Of a DNA stretch of 64,000 nt, positions 40,137 through 54,000 are shown in pieces. Origin of the DNA: Limnoperna fortunei (Eukaryota; Mollusca; Bivalvia; Mytilida; Modiolidae). The stretch spans positions 58,796,074 through 58,860,073 of the forward strand of contig OX104113.1 in the NCBI GenBank assembly GCA_944474755.1, given 5' to 3'. Each line of letters starts with the position of its first letter. The first letter of the stretch is position 1. A program made the translations under genes and the position numbers. The notes under the pieces are model-generated. The model searched no databases and was not told the DNA's origin. It worked only from the letters and a program-made list of their open reading frames with translations.

Positions 40137-41369
40137 CTAACAATAGGGGAGCATTGTTGTCATCTCAGAATTAATTATATACGTTCTGCCACAATGGAGT
40201 CCATAACACAGTTTTCTCGAGATACTAACAATGACCATCAGTGTATCGTTGCTACAATGTAGAATTCCTCTTTCAACAAGTTCAGTATGATCCAAAATAA
40301 GCATTGTTAATAGATCCAAATCATTTGTAAGAGTTATCCATAGATCGGTACTAATATTGGTGATAACACATTTTAAATCGTGAAAAGGTTCATTTCGATA
40401 CGAGAAGAGTGCATTACACTTAATCAAAAAATGCTGGACAGTTTCTTCCTCGATCTGACATAAGGGACATAACGGGCTGATCTGATATTGATTGAATTTA
40501 CTTGTAGTTGTTTGTAAAATATATGTACCAGTCATCAGTCGAGCTATAATACCGCCACGACGTACGTCTTTTATGTTGTTCTGAATTGATTGCCATATAG
40601 GATGGACTGTACCTATTTTCATAGTTGTATAATTGCAAAATTTTAAGGTTGATTTATCTTCGCAGTCAGCAATTAGTTTTGAGGTCCAATATTTGTTGAC
40701 AGCTAACTTCACCTGTGATTTCCATACGAGTTTTGAAGGTACATTTAATAACAGCACATCTAAATCAGGTAAGTTATATAATATTAGTAAGCTATTCACA
40801 TGGATGACCCAGCTTTTGGAGCTACTATTTTTAGTAAGGTATTGTCTATGTATAAGGTTGATCATAGATTGATTTCCGCCACGAATAATACTTGCAAGTA
40901 AATTCAATTGTCGAATGTGAAGTTCAGCCGAAATAGGGCGGACTCCTAATAAGAGGTAGGTAGCACCAATTACAGACCTTGTTGGTAGGCATTGAATATG
41001 GCGCAAAAATTTCAGATGGAACTTCTCTAACTTATCAATCTGACATTGATTTAGAACAAAAATTTCAAGACCATAAAGTAGGCGTGGTAGAACATAAAGT
41101 GTAAACAGCTGAATACAGGTTGTTGGTGGCAGCCCATTTATACCATGTAGACCAGTACCGGTTAAGGCGTAAAGTGTTTTTTGAGCACAAGTGATACGAT
41201 CATCTATATTAACTTGAATTTCGTTTTTACAAGACCGCAAGATGCCTAAATGTGTTGCAGACTGAGAAACTGTAACCTCACAATCTCCTAATTTCCAGTT
41301 TGAGTATACTGATGAAACCTTCCTTGGATGTACTTTTATGAAAGTACCTTGGAACCTGTATATAGTCAC
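40137..41369 (-). pseudogene. 5'-truncated LINE ORF2 (RT thumb to C-terminus, 410 codons)
   Basis: Open for 410 codons, but begins beyond the RT catalytic core: no FADD box. Visible are ATHLGI, LYALTGTGLHGI, LPRLLYGLE, LEKFHLKFLRHIQ, GVRPISAELHIRQL and a C-terminal zinc-knuckle-like CPLCQIEEETVQHFLIKC. This is the conserved tail of non-LTR retrotransposon ORF2 proteins common in molluscs. On the minus strand the 3' UTR runs to an AAGAAGAAGAAGAAG tail near 39995-40012. Truncation at the 5' end is typical of incomplete reverse transcription. It is not a host gene. Confidence 0.85.
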
Positions 41370-41384
41370 CTGTTAATTAAGTTT

Positions 41385-41476
41385 TTGGCTCTTTTTGCAC
41401 AGCACTTGTACTTGATGACACGACAATCAGCGTGATGGTTGTACCGTTGCTGATAAACGAAAGAAGAAGAAGAAGT
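41385..41476 (+). mobile_element. Probable 3' end of the plus-strand LINE
   Basis: Ends GATAAACGAAAGAAGAAGAA, an (AAG)n tail of the same type as that of the minus-strand LINE. The segment starts right after the 5' end of the nested LINE. Assignment to the fragment at 39750 is inference. Confidence 0.45.
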
Positions 41477-41730
41477 TGAGTTACAAGTTCATTTGTACTG
41501 AATTTGTAGTGTTGTGGCATTCAAAGAATGCAAACACTATCGTCACATGTTTATTTATACACGGGTAATTAGCTTTACAAAACATTATTACAGTCCTGTA
41601 TGATTAGATACAAATATAAGATTTCGGTAACACTGTTGATGTCCCAAATTTATACAACATTTAAACGGGAAAAGGGGAAATCCTTACCAGTACCTAATGA
41701 AGAAGATAGCGATCGAACCTTAGAAGGAAG

Positions 41731-41760
41731 TGACGTCAGAAGGTGCACACGACCGGAAGT
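41731..41760. promoter_or_regulatory. CRE and ETS-type sites upstream of FMO
   Basis: A perfect CRE palindrome TGACGTCA lies at 41731-41738 and ACCGGAAGT, an ETS-type site, at 41752-41760, about 115-145 bp before the FMO start codon. Both are common core-promoter motifs. No TATA box is evident. Promoter function is inference. Confidence 0.45.
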
Positions 41761-41873
41761 TACAAATGTAAACAAAACCACATGCATAGCTCTGAACTTG
41801 GACTTTGTTCACATATGTCAGAAATGTTATCTCCCTCTTTCTCGATATATCATGATAATACATTAGGTGAAAA

Positions 41874-42061
41874 ATGTCTGAAGGAGAAGCTGACCACCAA
41901 ACGGATGTTGTTGTTGTAGGTGCTGGAATATCGGGCATTGTCACAGCGAAATGTTTAAAAGAATCGGGTTTCAGATTTGTAGTCTTGGAGAGATCAGGAG
42001 ATATTGGAGGATTGTGGACATTCAGAGAAAACGATTATGGTGTAATGCGTTTTACACATAT
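41874..42061 (+). CDS. FMO: FMO exon 1 (residues 1-62 plus two bases)
   Basis: Begins MSEGEADHQTDVVVVGAGIS and ends VMRFTH plus AT. The donor that keeps frame with exon 2 is GTTGGT, a weak match to consensus; the joined product reads FTHINVSK, as expected for the family. Confidence 0.87.
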
Positions 42062-45000
42062 GTTGGTAGCCTTTTTATTTCCCTTAACACATTTAAGATA
42101 TTTAAATAATATATATATATTAACACTTTTTTTCAAGATTATTAAAATTTATGAAAAACTACAATATCAACATGTGTCATATAGATTATTCTAATTTTAA
42201 AAGAATGATCATAAATGTTAGACTGACAAACATGTTCGGTTCCAAAACAAAGTCAAATTTCATTTTGACGTCTGTCAACGAAACATATTCTGTACAAACA
42301 AATCAGATAAAAAAAATTCCACTAAAATGTCCGATTTGAAAGTGACGACTTTCCAATTAAATTTTCATGCTTCAGGTGAATGACAGGTGTAAATATCTGA
42401 GTGAGGATATTATTAAAACCCCCTACTGTGTAAACGTGATTGTTAATTAATTAAATTATGTTTATTCCCCCCATTTAACTGATGCTAATTTGAGGTAGAA
42501 CCCCAGCTGTTTTATAGCTTGATTAAACAAACTTTCCAGTGACATCTGTGTTCTAATTATTTAAACTCACATGTTGCCTATGGCTATACTAGTAGTAACA
42601 TCTACTAATAAGATTAATAAGATAAAATTTGATTGGCATTGACAATAAATACAAAAACAATATCTTTATTTCAATATCACAGTCTTTTAATGATGACAGC
42701 CATAGTTTTTTTAACAGGAAGGAAAAGGGGAGATAAATCATGTAAAACTGGAAATGGGTAAACCGACAACTTTCCAAATTTAAAAAAATGTGACCAAGTA
42801 TCCACTTCCGGTACTAACTGTTGCTTCAGCCGCAGTTTGTGCTGTTGAAACCTATTGATATGAACAATCATCTTTAATAAATTTTCATGCTTCAGTTGAA
42901 TGACAGGTGTGAATATCTGAGTGAGGAAGGTTGTTAAAACTGCCTGCTTTGTAAACAGGATCGTTATTTAATTAACCGATGTTTATTACCCTAGCTGTTT
43001 TATAGCTTGAATAAACAAGCTTTCCAGTGACATCTTTGTACTCAAACTCACCTGTTGCCTATGATGAGGTTAATTAGATAAAAAAAATAATTGGCATAGG
43101 ACAAACAATGCAAAAACTTTATTTCAATATCATAGTCTTTTAGTGATGACAGCCGTAGTTTTTTTAACCAGAAGTAAAAGGGGAGATAAATCATGTAAAA
43201 CTGGAATGGATCAATTTAATATATTTTACATGTTTACCCACCCTACTACTCTTGACCATACATTGGACGTGCTAGAATACATGTTTCACACAGCTGGAGG
43301 CTAAGTGGAACTGTAGAAAATAAAATGTTTAACATACATGTACATCATATTTAGCGCCAATGTAGACTAAAAAACTTACAGTTACTACTAGTAATAGTGT
43401 TCTGCACACAAAAATCCTAGATAGGATTTTTGACATAGCATACAGAGCTAGATTGGTTTATCGCAGCCTATGGCGCTAGATACATGTACAACTCATATTA
43501 CTGGGCTACATAGGACATATATTATTACAGCCTAAAGGCGGTATTATTAAGACGGGAGGTTAACAGAGCCTAAGGTGTTAGATATAAGTTTGATTAAACC
43601 CTAGGTGCTAGATGACAATGTCATTTATGACACAGCCAATGGCATTAGACTGAATGTTCAACACAATGGTGTTAGACGTCGACAAGACAATTGACAAAGT
43701 CTGTTTTTCTATACAGGATGTCTGCTTATACATATGTATTTATGATTTATAAACTAACCCTGAACCTATTTTAACTCTAACACAGCTCACTGCTCACTGT
43801 CTAGTGTCAGACTACAGTGCTAGAAAGGGTACAAGACAATCTACTATGCAGGATAGGATATATGACACAGCCAACAGCGCTAGAAAGAACATTTGACACT
43901 GCCTACACTGCTAGACAGGACATTAACACAACCAACATCGCAAGACAGGACGTTTGGCACAACTAACGTCACAAGACAGGGCACTGTAGACAGGACGTTT
44001 GACACAACTAAGGCCACAAGACACGATGAATGAACCAGCCTAAAGATGTAAGGAATCCTATTTTAACAGGCCATATTTCTGATTCCTCTGTTAGATTTAT
44101 AAACTAACCCTTAACCTATTTTAACTTTAAACACAGACAAAGACTATTGCAAGATAAAGGGTGTAACACAGTCTACTATGCTAGACAGGACATATGATGC
44201 AGTCAACGCTGCAACAGCCTATGTGCTAGAAAGAATGTTTGACACTGCCTATGGCGCTAGAGAGGACATTTGACACAACCAACACCACTTGACAGAACAT
44301 ATGATACAGTCTACTTTCTTTGATGATTTCACCTCTTCTCCTTTTGGATCTTCATTTTATGTTACACATCTCTACATGTACTTCGACAAAATGGTCTTAT
44401 ACCTTACCTATAGTTTCGCTGAATCTACATGTAAATCTGACATATTTGTGATTTTTGTTCATGACGTTTAAAACAGATCGATTATGATTGAAGAATCATG
44501 CATGTTTGTGTGAATGGGATATGTTTCTTTGTACTGCATATATATGCAAAGTAAAAACCTTATTTCAATGGTCATATCGGATACCTTAGTACTGTGTACC
44601 TTTACGTATCTCTCTCTCATTTTGTTCTTATTCATAATTATAAAATGTTATTGATTATGGTAAATTCCAGCCTTTGGATTACAATGGCCTAGTATGTATA
44701 AGATATGTCTGACATTTCTGAAAGTTAGTAGATATTTATGGAGATTATAATGTACTTCATTAAATAATCGATTAACTGATTGATTGATTGGATGTCCAGT
44801 GAGCAGTATTTCAGCAATATTCAGGACGGGAACAAGTTAACAAACAATAAATCAACGGAAAATGGGGGTGGGATGGGTCACAGGGAATACAATTTTGACT
44901 GCCACTGGAAAAGTATGGAGTTTGGGGTAGGGGCGGAAAATTAAGCCTTTTGTAGCGGCTACAATGAGCCTACTCTTTTTCTAAATCTACAAAATGGGTC

Positions 45001-48000
45001 CTTATGGTGCAAGGAGCGTGGCATTCTCCAAACACGTAACACACTGCTGTAAGGCTTTCAGTATTATGACCTGACAACCCCACAACAAGAGGGTCTCCCC
45101 TATCCGCCACACGGGGATGCGCTGAGCTGCTCTGTGGGTCGAGCACTGGGAACCCTCCCAGTATGGTCCCAGTTAAATAATAGATGGGTAAGATATGGCA
45201 CTAAACAAATATGTTAATGAAAAAGGGTTAGGTCTATAAAAGTGCTTTAAAATAATATACCGGCTCAGGGAATATAAAACACAGACAGGGAATATGAACC
45301 CGTATCCCCTGTGAAGCCCGAATAACAATTATATTCTGTTGAAGTCTTCTTGTACTAATATTCTAGAGTATATAATTAGGTAATAGACATTTCTCATGCT
45401 TTAGTTTGGACCACCCGACTATCGGAGAACCTACCATTCAACACATTTGAGCTTCCAACGAAACTTTTTATGGCATTTTAAATTTTATAACCTTTATTTC
45501 TTTACGACCTTTTATTCCCAGCTCAACTTTTAATGATAAATTTCACTTTCGAAGTGCGATGCAAATGCCTTTCTTTGCCATTTTGAAGACTTCAAGTTAT
45601 CGGTTATCTCCCTTGTTAATTTCAAGACAAATCGCAGACGGAGATGAAAGATTCCGTAAAATGCATGTATTTAAAATCGATATTTGATATCTTTATATTA
45701 TGTTTAACTATTTATGTTATGTAAAACTAATAAATTATTCAATGAATAGACGCCATTTTGAAACTGGTTTTAATATCCCCGGGGTTTCACAGGGAATACG
45801 GTATGATATCCCCGTCTTGATTAACCAATCAAATTGTAGGGATTCCCTAGATACATTACTTCAACAGAATATAAAAATATATCTAATGCCATATAGAAGG
45901 GAAAAGTTCTTGTTTCCTGAAAATATTTTACTTCATATATCCAAAGGTGGAGATGAAGAACAAAAAAATAATGCAAATTACACAGTTGTGAATTGTAACA
46001 ATTTGATAAAACAAAACCTATAACACCATCTTTTCCAGAAAATTTTTTGTCTGCAGTATGTGTGTACAAATGTAGTCATGAACCAACATGCTACATGTAT
46101 CATATTTACCGGTAAATTGTTCATGTATCATTTACTTGTAATGGAGCTATTTTAATTTGCATGGTTTATTCACGTGGTTTATTACTTGGAAAAGTGCTTG
46201 TTTCAGGTATCAAAAGATCATTCCAGTTTATTATTCCCAACAGAAAACTAGTATTCTATTGTTATTTTTTTCAAGGACAGGTAGTACAGTTTATATTTGT
46301 GATATCTGTATTTTAAATTGGTTTCTGTAAGGAAGTTATTTGACAAGAAAATTTACAACATATAAATGACTCATGTATAACAAGCTGTGGGAAGAATGTA
46401 TTGATTTAAGACAATTTATAAATTATTGCATTTATTACTCAATCTTGATACAATTTTCAGGACAGATTACTGGTACATGTATTTGATACAATACATCCAT
46501 TGCTTTACTGGTACATTTTTAAAGAAAGATTATAATATCAAATCTTTCAAATGAAAATTAAAGAATACAATTTTGACCTAATTATAGGCATTAACATAAG
46601 AACATTTCTAACTACATATATATCTTGGATTCATAATAAACCCATAATTGACTTTTTGATATTCTTTTTATCATTTATTTCATGTACATTGTAGCTCTCA
46701 TTATATGTTAAAATGTATTATTACATGAATAAAATTTTCCCTGTACAAACTACTTGAGGTCATGTTAAATTGCAGCAGTACTAAAATTATATCAAATGGT
46801 ATTTTCGTCTGCTGCAAAGTTCTGCTGGATAATCGGTCAAGCATAATCCAATATAAACATGTATTCTGATCTATCTTATGTACCCATTTGTAACTAAAAA
46901 TCTTGTTAACAACAATGGACGTGTCTGCTGCTGATAGATTTGCTACGATAGACAAGGATTTGTTACTGACTTTGATATGCTGTCGCTATTTCTCAACCTC
47001 AGAAATGTATACTTGCATTCACTTTGACTAGCGGCTCTGTGAATATTTTATTTTCTCTGGTTAAGAAATCCAGATAGCGACCTATATCAAAGTCAGTATA
47101 ATATTCACTGTCGTTTCCTCTCTCTAAGCATACAAGCTTAGATATTTTAGCAACATGAAGGTTCATATTTTTTGGCATTGTTTTTTTTTCAGAAATGTTT
47201 CGAAATACAATTACTGCTTCTCAGACTTTCCATTCCCTGACGATATTCCTGACTATCCACACAACACAGACATGGCACAGTACATCAAGGATTATGCCAA
47301 ACATTTCAATATAGTGGACAGCATCAAACATTATAGAAAAGTTATTAACATTGAAAAACAAGGTTTGTACTGATAAAAGTGTCCATTAAAAAGATATTCT
47401 TAAATTAAACCTTGTCAGTGATGACCATCACAGGTGGTCATCACAAGTAAAAAAGTTGTTGATGTGCCTATCTGTCTAATCTGCACCCTGAATGTCCACT
47501 GCTAGTGAGGACAGGGAATAGTGGCTACTGATACCAGACTCTTTGTCATGCACCATCCCTGCATGTATATATTTATTGTATTTTTTGGTGAAAATTTTAA
47601 TCTACTAGTTTGTCCTATAAGTAATAATATATTGAAATATTTGTATACTTTTGTATATGTTTTCCCAATCAGTATTTTGCCTATTGAATGATTCCCTACA
47701 AGTTTGATTAATCCTGCCTATACTGTGTTTTGTTTATTTGTTTAACACCACTTTCAGCAATTTTTCAGCTTTATCATGGCATGCAGTTTTTATTGGGGCA
47801 GGAAGCTGGAGTACCCGGAGAAAACCCCCAACCTTTTGTAGGAAAACTGGCAATACTTGTCAATTAAGATTGGAGACTAGTACATCCTGCCTGCAGTGAG
47901 AATCAAACCTGCAATCTCAGTGTTGACAGACCATGTGATCAATAGAAGAGGAACTACCTTAACCACTTGGCCACCGATGCCCCTCCTATACTGTGTGAAT

Positions 48001-51000
48001 GATACTTTACGTAATTTTTTCTATATACATTGTATGTTTTTGGATATTACTAAGTAATTCTATTTTTCATAGGTGAACACTGGAAAGTTACTGTACAGAA
48101 AGTTGAAACAGATGGTCTGACAACCATACCAGAATCACAGGAAATTTATGTAGCCAAATATTTAGCTATAGCTACAGGACATCATGCTAAACCTAGTCTG
48201 GCCAGGTTTATGGGACAAGACTCATTTTCAGGTAAGTTATAGACCTTAAAAATTTTGTGTCTTTAATTTAGTAAAGACACTGGAATAAGTCTTAATTATT
48301 AGACTTCTTTTTTTGGGCAACATTATGTTGTAAGTAATGTATAAACATACATGCATTTACTACAAGGTGTAAGATATTATATCACAACATTTGCTAGAAT
48401 CAGTTGGTTTTTTTTGTAGTCACAAATTGATTAACTGTTGGTGCTTGTCTGATATTTTTTACCAGTGCAAATTATGGTCAAGAGTCAATACCCAATGTCC
48501 AGCCATTCATGTTTTACACTTATTTGATAACCTGAAGCTAATTACAGTGTATAATCATTCTTACTTTGTACATCAAGGAAAGACATAGTCTGCAGGATGG
48601 GTGTCAATACTAAATGTATATGGTGGAGGAACTGAAGTCAGTCCACTTTTCCTTGTAGAAACAGCTTCGTTAGCTGTATTGTATACCCCTTTTCTATTTT
48701 GTGGAAGTCAGAAGTCAGAAGCCTTGTGGTCATGAAGTTGCTATATTTTGACTATTGATCATAGATGTGTCAACAATGGAGTTTTGAGTATGAGCATTTT
48801 GTGCTTGACTTGAATCTTTATTGTCAATAAGTGCCAGTTTACTGGTAATGATATGGATGTTCTGAGCTGCGCAATCCTGCTTTTTTATAATTTAGTTTTT
48901 CAATGGCAGATTATTCTGTTTCATGTGTACTTGCAGGGGAGATTATCCACAGTGTCAAATACAAAGATGTTTTAACCAATCATTTAGAAGATAAAAGAGT
49001 ACTAGTAGTTGGTATTGGGAATAGTGCTGTGGATGCTGCAGTCAATATAGCTGCTGTTGGAAGGTACTGTAGACATTGTGTATTGTAGACAAAGGTTATT
49101 AATATAAGGGATATTAGTGTGAAAAGAAACAAATTCAGCAGATTGATTTCGTTATTTTAACAAACACATCATCATATATTTTATGCTTATTATTTCTAAA
49201 GGGTACCTCTCTATAATAAACCACTTTGACACCATAAATTAAGATAAATAGATTCTTCCATATGTTTTGGGAAAGACCAGGTGATCTTCCTCATCAGAAC
49301 CATTGAAAAGGCATAACAAAGTTATTTCATGGAAGATCACACAAATGCTTTCCCAGTAGTGCAAGAAAGTACCTATTTATTCCTGTAAACCAACAACTTT
49401 AAAATCACAAATTCCTGTAGACTCTTCATTTTCTCAGACACCCAATCTACTCACCCAAAACAGAAATGTTGTTATGTTACCATAACAACATTTTTGTTTC
49501 TGATATTTTGATTAGATGACACAACATGTACATATGAGTTTGGGTTCGCGGAAGTTCTTCTGTTCTGGGTCATATGTACCATAAATCGTCTATTAACTAA
49601 ACAAATATGTGTCAATCACACTAATTATAACATAGTGCACAGTATATAGAGATGAACCCATGCCCAGGTTATCAACACCCTAAGCATTAGTTTGTTATCT
49701 TTAGCAGGTTCTCAGACAAGTTCTTCTTGTAATTTGTGGAGAATTGTGCTTCTTCATAAATTTAAGTGCTCTACTGAGTTTTTTACATTTTTTATCCAAA
49801 CAATTTTTAAAGCTTTAGCAATAATGTCTCTTGTGAGTCATGATAAATAATTGTTGCAGGTGATGTTCATAGACAAATGGGGCCCTACATATTTCATTCC
49901 TTTTCTGATTTACTTTATTCCTTATAGACATCATAGTAAGTTTTCTTAATTTTAATTGAATACTGTAAATTCGGAAATTATTGCATGCATTTATTATTGC
50001 GATTCGGGGACCCACTAAAAAAATGCGAGTTTATATTTTTGCGATCAGCTGAGGAAGCAACAAATGCAATGACAAGTCAATAAATTATTACTCAGAAATT
50101 GTCAGTTTTTTGTTAAATGTTGTCTTCAAAAATTGTTGTACACCAAATGGAATACACATTTCATTTTCAAAAGTGATTGACCTCTTTTGAAGATAAGAAC
50201 ACTAGTCACGAGTGTTTCACAATGAGGTGATTTGTGTGTATATTGAGGTTCAGCGTGGGTACTAAAACGGTTATTTGTTTACATCAAAGAGAAATCAATT
50301 ATGTGTACAATTAATTATTGTTCAAATTAAATGGCTTTGGTTATGTAGGGCTTTACAGATGGTTTATGTATGCACAATAAGTTGAGTAATTCTGTCCATG
50401 GATACATGAAAGTAGAATTGCGAGGTTTAATTATTGCGATCACAGAATGATCGCATTATTCGCATTAATAAAAACATCGCAAACATTTCTGAATTGACAG
50501 TATTTAAGTGTAGTACTAGTATGCTACTGTGGGGCAACATTAATTACTAATTACCTCATTATTTCAAGATAAATTTTTGCTTTGTTAAATGTTTATTTAT
50601 TTATTATTGTTTGATTCAGATGTAAACCAGTATATATAAGTACCAGATCTGGAGCATGGGTAGTACCTAACTATGTATTTGGTCATCCTACAGATCTTTA
50701 TGCCAACAGATTATTTCTATCATTGCCATGGAAATTAGCCACATGGGTGCTAGAAACTGTGATCACAATAGTATCTGGAAATCCAAAAAGGTTTGTGAAT
50801 TTTGATTAATTATGTCTTGGTTTGGTGCATCATAAATTACCATCTGTGTTATTAAAAAAAAAAAATGAAATTGTTCTCAAGTTGTATCAGAAAATTTGAA
50901 ATTTTCATGTAATTATGCATGTAATGCAGATCTTTAAAAAAAATTGAATTGATCACTATCAATTGATTGTTGAAAGCTGGAGAAGCATGGTTCAGATACA

Positions 51001-54000
51001 CTCCTGTAAGCTGGAGAAACATGGTTCAGATACACTCCTTTACAAAATTTTTGTCTCGTCTGCAACAAAAGTCGCTGGAGGAGAGACATATGTATGGAAT
51101 GTGGCGGCGGCGGCGTAAACACTTGACATCTAGCTTCATATATTTGTAAGCCCAAGCCCTAGATCCATCAAATTTGGTCCAGAGGTAGCTTATGATAGGT
51201 ACTTGCCAGTCAGTCACCTGTCACCTGACCTTGACCTCAATTTCACGGTCCAGCGACTACGTTAAAGTTTTTCTGTTACAGCAGTTCCTCTGTAACTACG
51301 CATGGTAGGATGACAATATTTGGTGTATAGGTTGCTGATGACTAGTACATGACTGTCTGGTAGGTGTCACCTGACCTTGACCTCAATTTCACTGTCCAGC
51401 GACTGCGTTAAAGCTTTTGGGTTATGACAGTTCCTCTGTAACCACGCATGGCATGATGACAATATTTGGTATATAGGTTGCTGATGAATAGTAAATGACT
51501 GTCTGGTAGGTGTCACCTGACCTTGACCTCAATTTCAGGGTCCAGCGACTACGTTACCACTAAAGTTTTTAGGTAACCGCAGTTCCTCTGTTATCATGCA
51601 TGGTAGGATGACAATATTTGGTATATAGGTTGCTGATGACTAGTACATGACTGTCTGGTAGTTGTCACCTGACCTTGACCTCAATTTCACGGTCCAGCGA
51701 CTACGTTAAAGTTTTTGGGTTACGACAGTTCCTCTGTAACTACGCATGGTAGGATGACAGTATTTAGTATATAGGTTGCTGATGACTAGTACATGACTGT
51801 CTGGTAGGTATCACCTGACCTTGACCTCAATTTCACGGTCATGTGACTATGTTAAAGTTTTTGTATTATGACAGTTCCTCTGTAATTATGCATGGTATGG
51901 TGACAACATTTGGTATACAGGCCCCTGCTAATATTTAATGCTATTTACATAATGCTTATGAAGAAATTTATTGTCGTTACTGATGCAGAATGCAGGGGAG
52001 ACGCTTTTCTGTGTCCACACTTGTTAATAATTTAGAATATAACATGTAATTGTATATTATTGAGTGTGATGATTTCTTTCAGATGGGGTTTGAATCCTAA
52101 AATGAAAGCTCTACAGACCCAACCTACTGTAAGTCCTACACTGATTCACCACATACAGAGGAAAGACATAGTAGTTGTTCCAAATATACAGGTAAAACAC
52201 ATTTAAATTTATACTTAGCAAGAAAGTTACACTTGGCTCATAGACAGAAAAATGACAGACTAAAAGTTTTCAGTCCCCTTTGTGCATCATCTATCTTTAG
52301 CTGTATATACTTTGTTTCTGTGATCTACCAGTACATTTTGATCTAGTTGATGCATTGTTTTCCTTGCCAATTGATACCTGGGATAAAATTAAAGTTTGGT
52401 ATTGATAATCGGTAAAATTCCATTTTACAAAAAAAGAACAAAGTTTTTGGGGGTTCTTTTTAACTGATTCAGTGGACCGTCCAGGTGAGCTATTCTCACC
52501 ACTTAGCATCAGGCGTTAACTTTTTTAAAATCTTCTCCTCTGAAACCACTTGGCAAATTTTTTGAAAACTTGGTCATTATCATCCCTAGGGTACCTAGTT
52601 TCAAAATTTTTACCAAGGGTGTTGGTCAATGGACAAAGATGGCCACTGTTACTTAAAACAGAAGATAAGTGTTAACACAGGTTTTTGATCAATATCTTAA
52701 TATCTTATATATTAAGTTATGATTTTGAAAATAGTTTTAGTTTTTACAATACAGCATGAAAACTGAAAGAGGTATTGTAAATTTCTGAAATGATCAGCAA
52801 GATAATGCTTTCAAAACACTTGGCTGGAATTTTTCATACCACTCAATACAGGAGTTATTGCCTTTTAATGACAATTTTTATAAAAATTTTCCAATTTTTT
52901 CCTGTTACATAAAAATTTTTAACAGCTGGAGTGAAATTGTAAATTGCAAAAATGATCAGCAATACAAGTCTTACAATTAACTTTATTGGTCCAAAATTGT
53001 CAGGTGACTCTTTATAAGAATTATAGCTTTTAAATGGCAATTTTTTATGAAATTTTTTGGTTTTGTCATGTACCCTAAAACATCTAGAATGAAACTGCTG
53101 TATATTGCAAAATGATCAGCAAAAGGAGTTACTGCCCTTTAATGACTATTTTTGTTAAATGAAACTTTAGTTTTGGTTTTGTAAGGTAAAAGCTAAAACA
53201 ACTAGAGTGTAAATTACAAAAATGATCAGCAATACAAGCTCTATAAATAACTTTATCGGCTTGAAATTGCCAGATGAGTCCTTAACCACTTTTACACACA
53301 GGCCCCAAAAAGCAGTTTCAATAAAATTAGATCTTAAATTCTTATATTACTATATGTCCTGTTTTTAAGTTTTTTTAGTAACATTAAGTAAATGCTTTTT
53401 TTAACCAAAGTGCAATATTTTTTGTGAAAGTAATATTTTTCATAATTTAATAGAATAAATAACATAAGAAATTAAGCAATTAACTGTATTTGATGTACAG
53501 AGAATAGAGAACAAAAAAGTATACTTCATCAATGGAGAGTCTGCAGAGTTTGATGCCATTGTTCTGTGTACAGGCTACAAGATTGATCTCCCATTCCTTA
53601 GCGATGAAATAAAAAATACCATTCTGGATGACAATAGTAATGACTTAAAGGTAAATATAATAAGCTATCAGAGAAATGATTTTTTCACAATTTTTAATTT
53701 TATTACTGATGTAGTTAATTTGTAAAATGAGATTAGAGAGATTATGCAAAACTTGTTATTCCTTTGAAAAAAATAGTTGTAACAAATTTAATAAATAATA
53801 AGTGCTTGGTAATTACAACCTTTGAAGAAATATTGTAAAATTTGTCTTTTTTTAATTTTCAGCTTTTTAAGAATGTATTTAATCCAGATATTGGTCCATC
53901 TTTGGCATTCATAGGTTTTGTACAACCTGCATCAGGAGGCATACTTAGCATGTCAGAGACACAGGCTCGATGGTTTGCAGAATTGATTAAAGGTCATTGT

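Noticed and set aside
40137..41369. 410-codon frame as a host gene
   Set aside because: Motifs are those of a LINE ORF2 C-terminus; it lacks the RT core and is flanked by a LINE-type tail.
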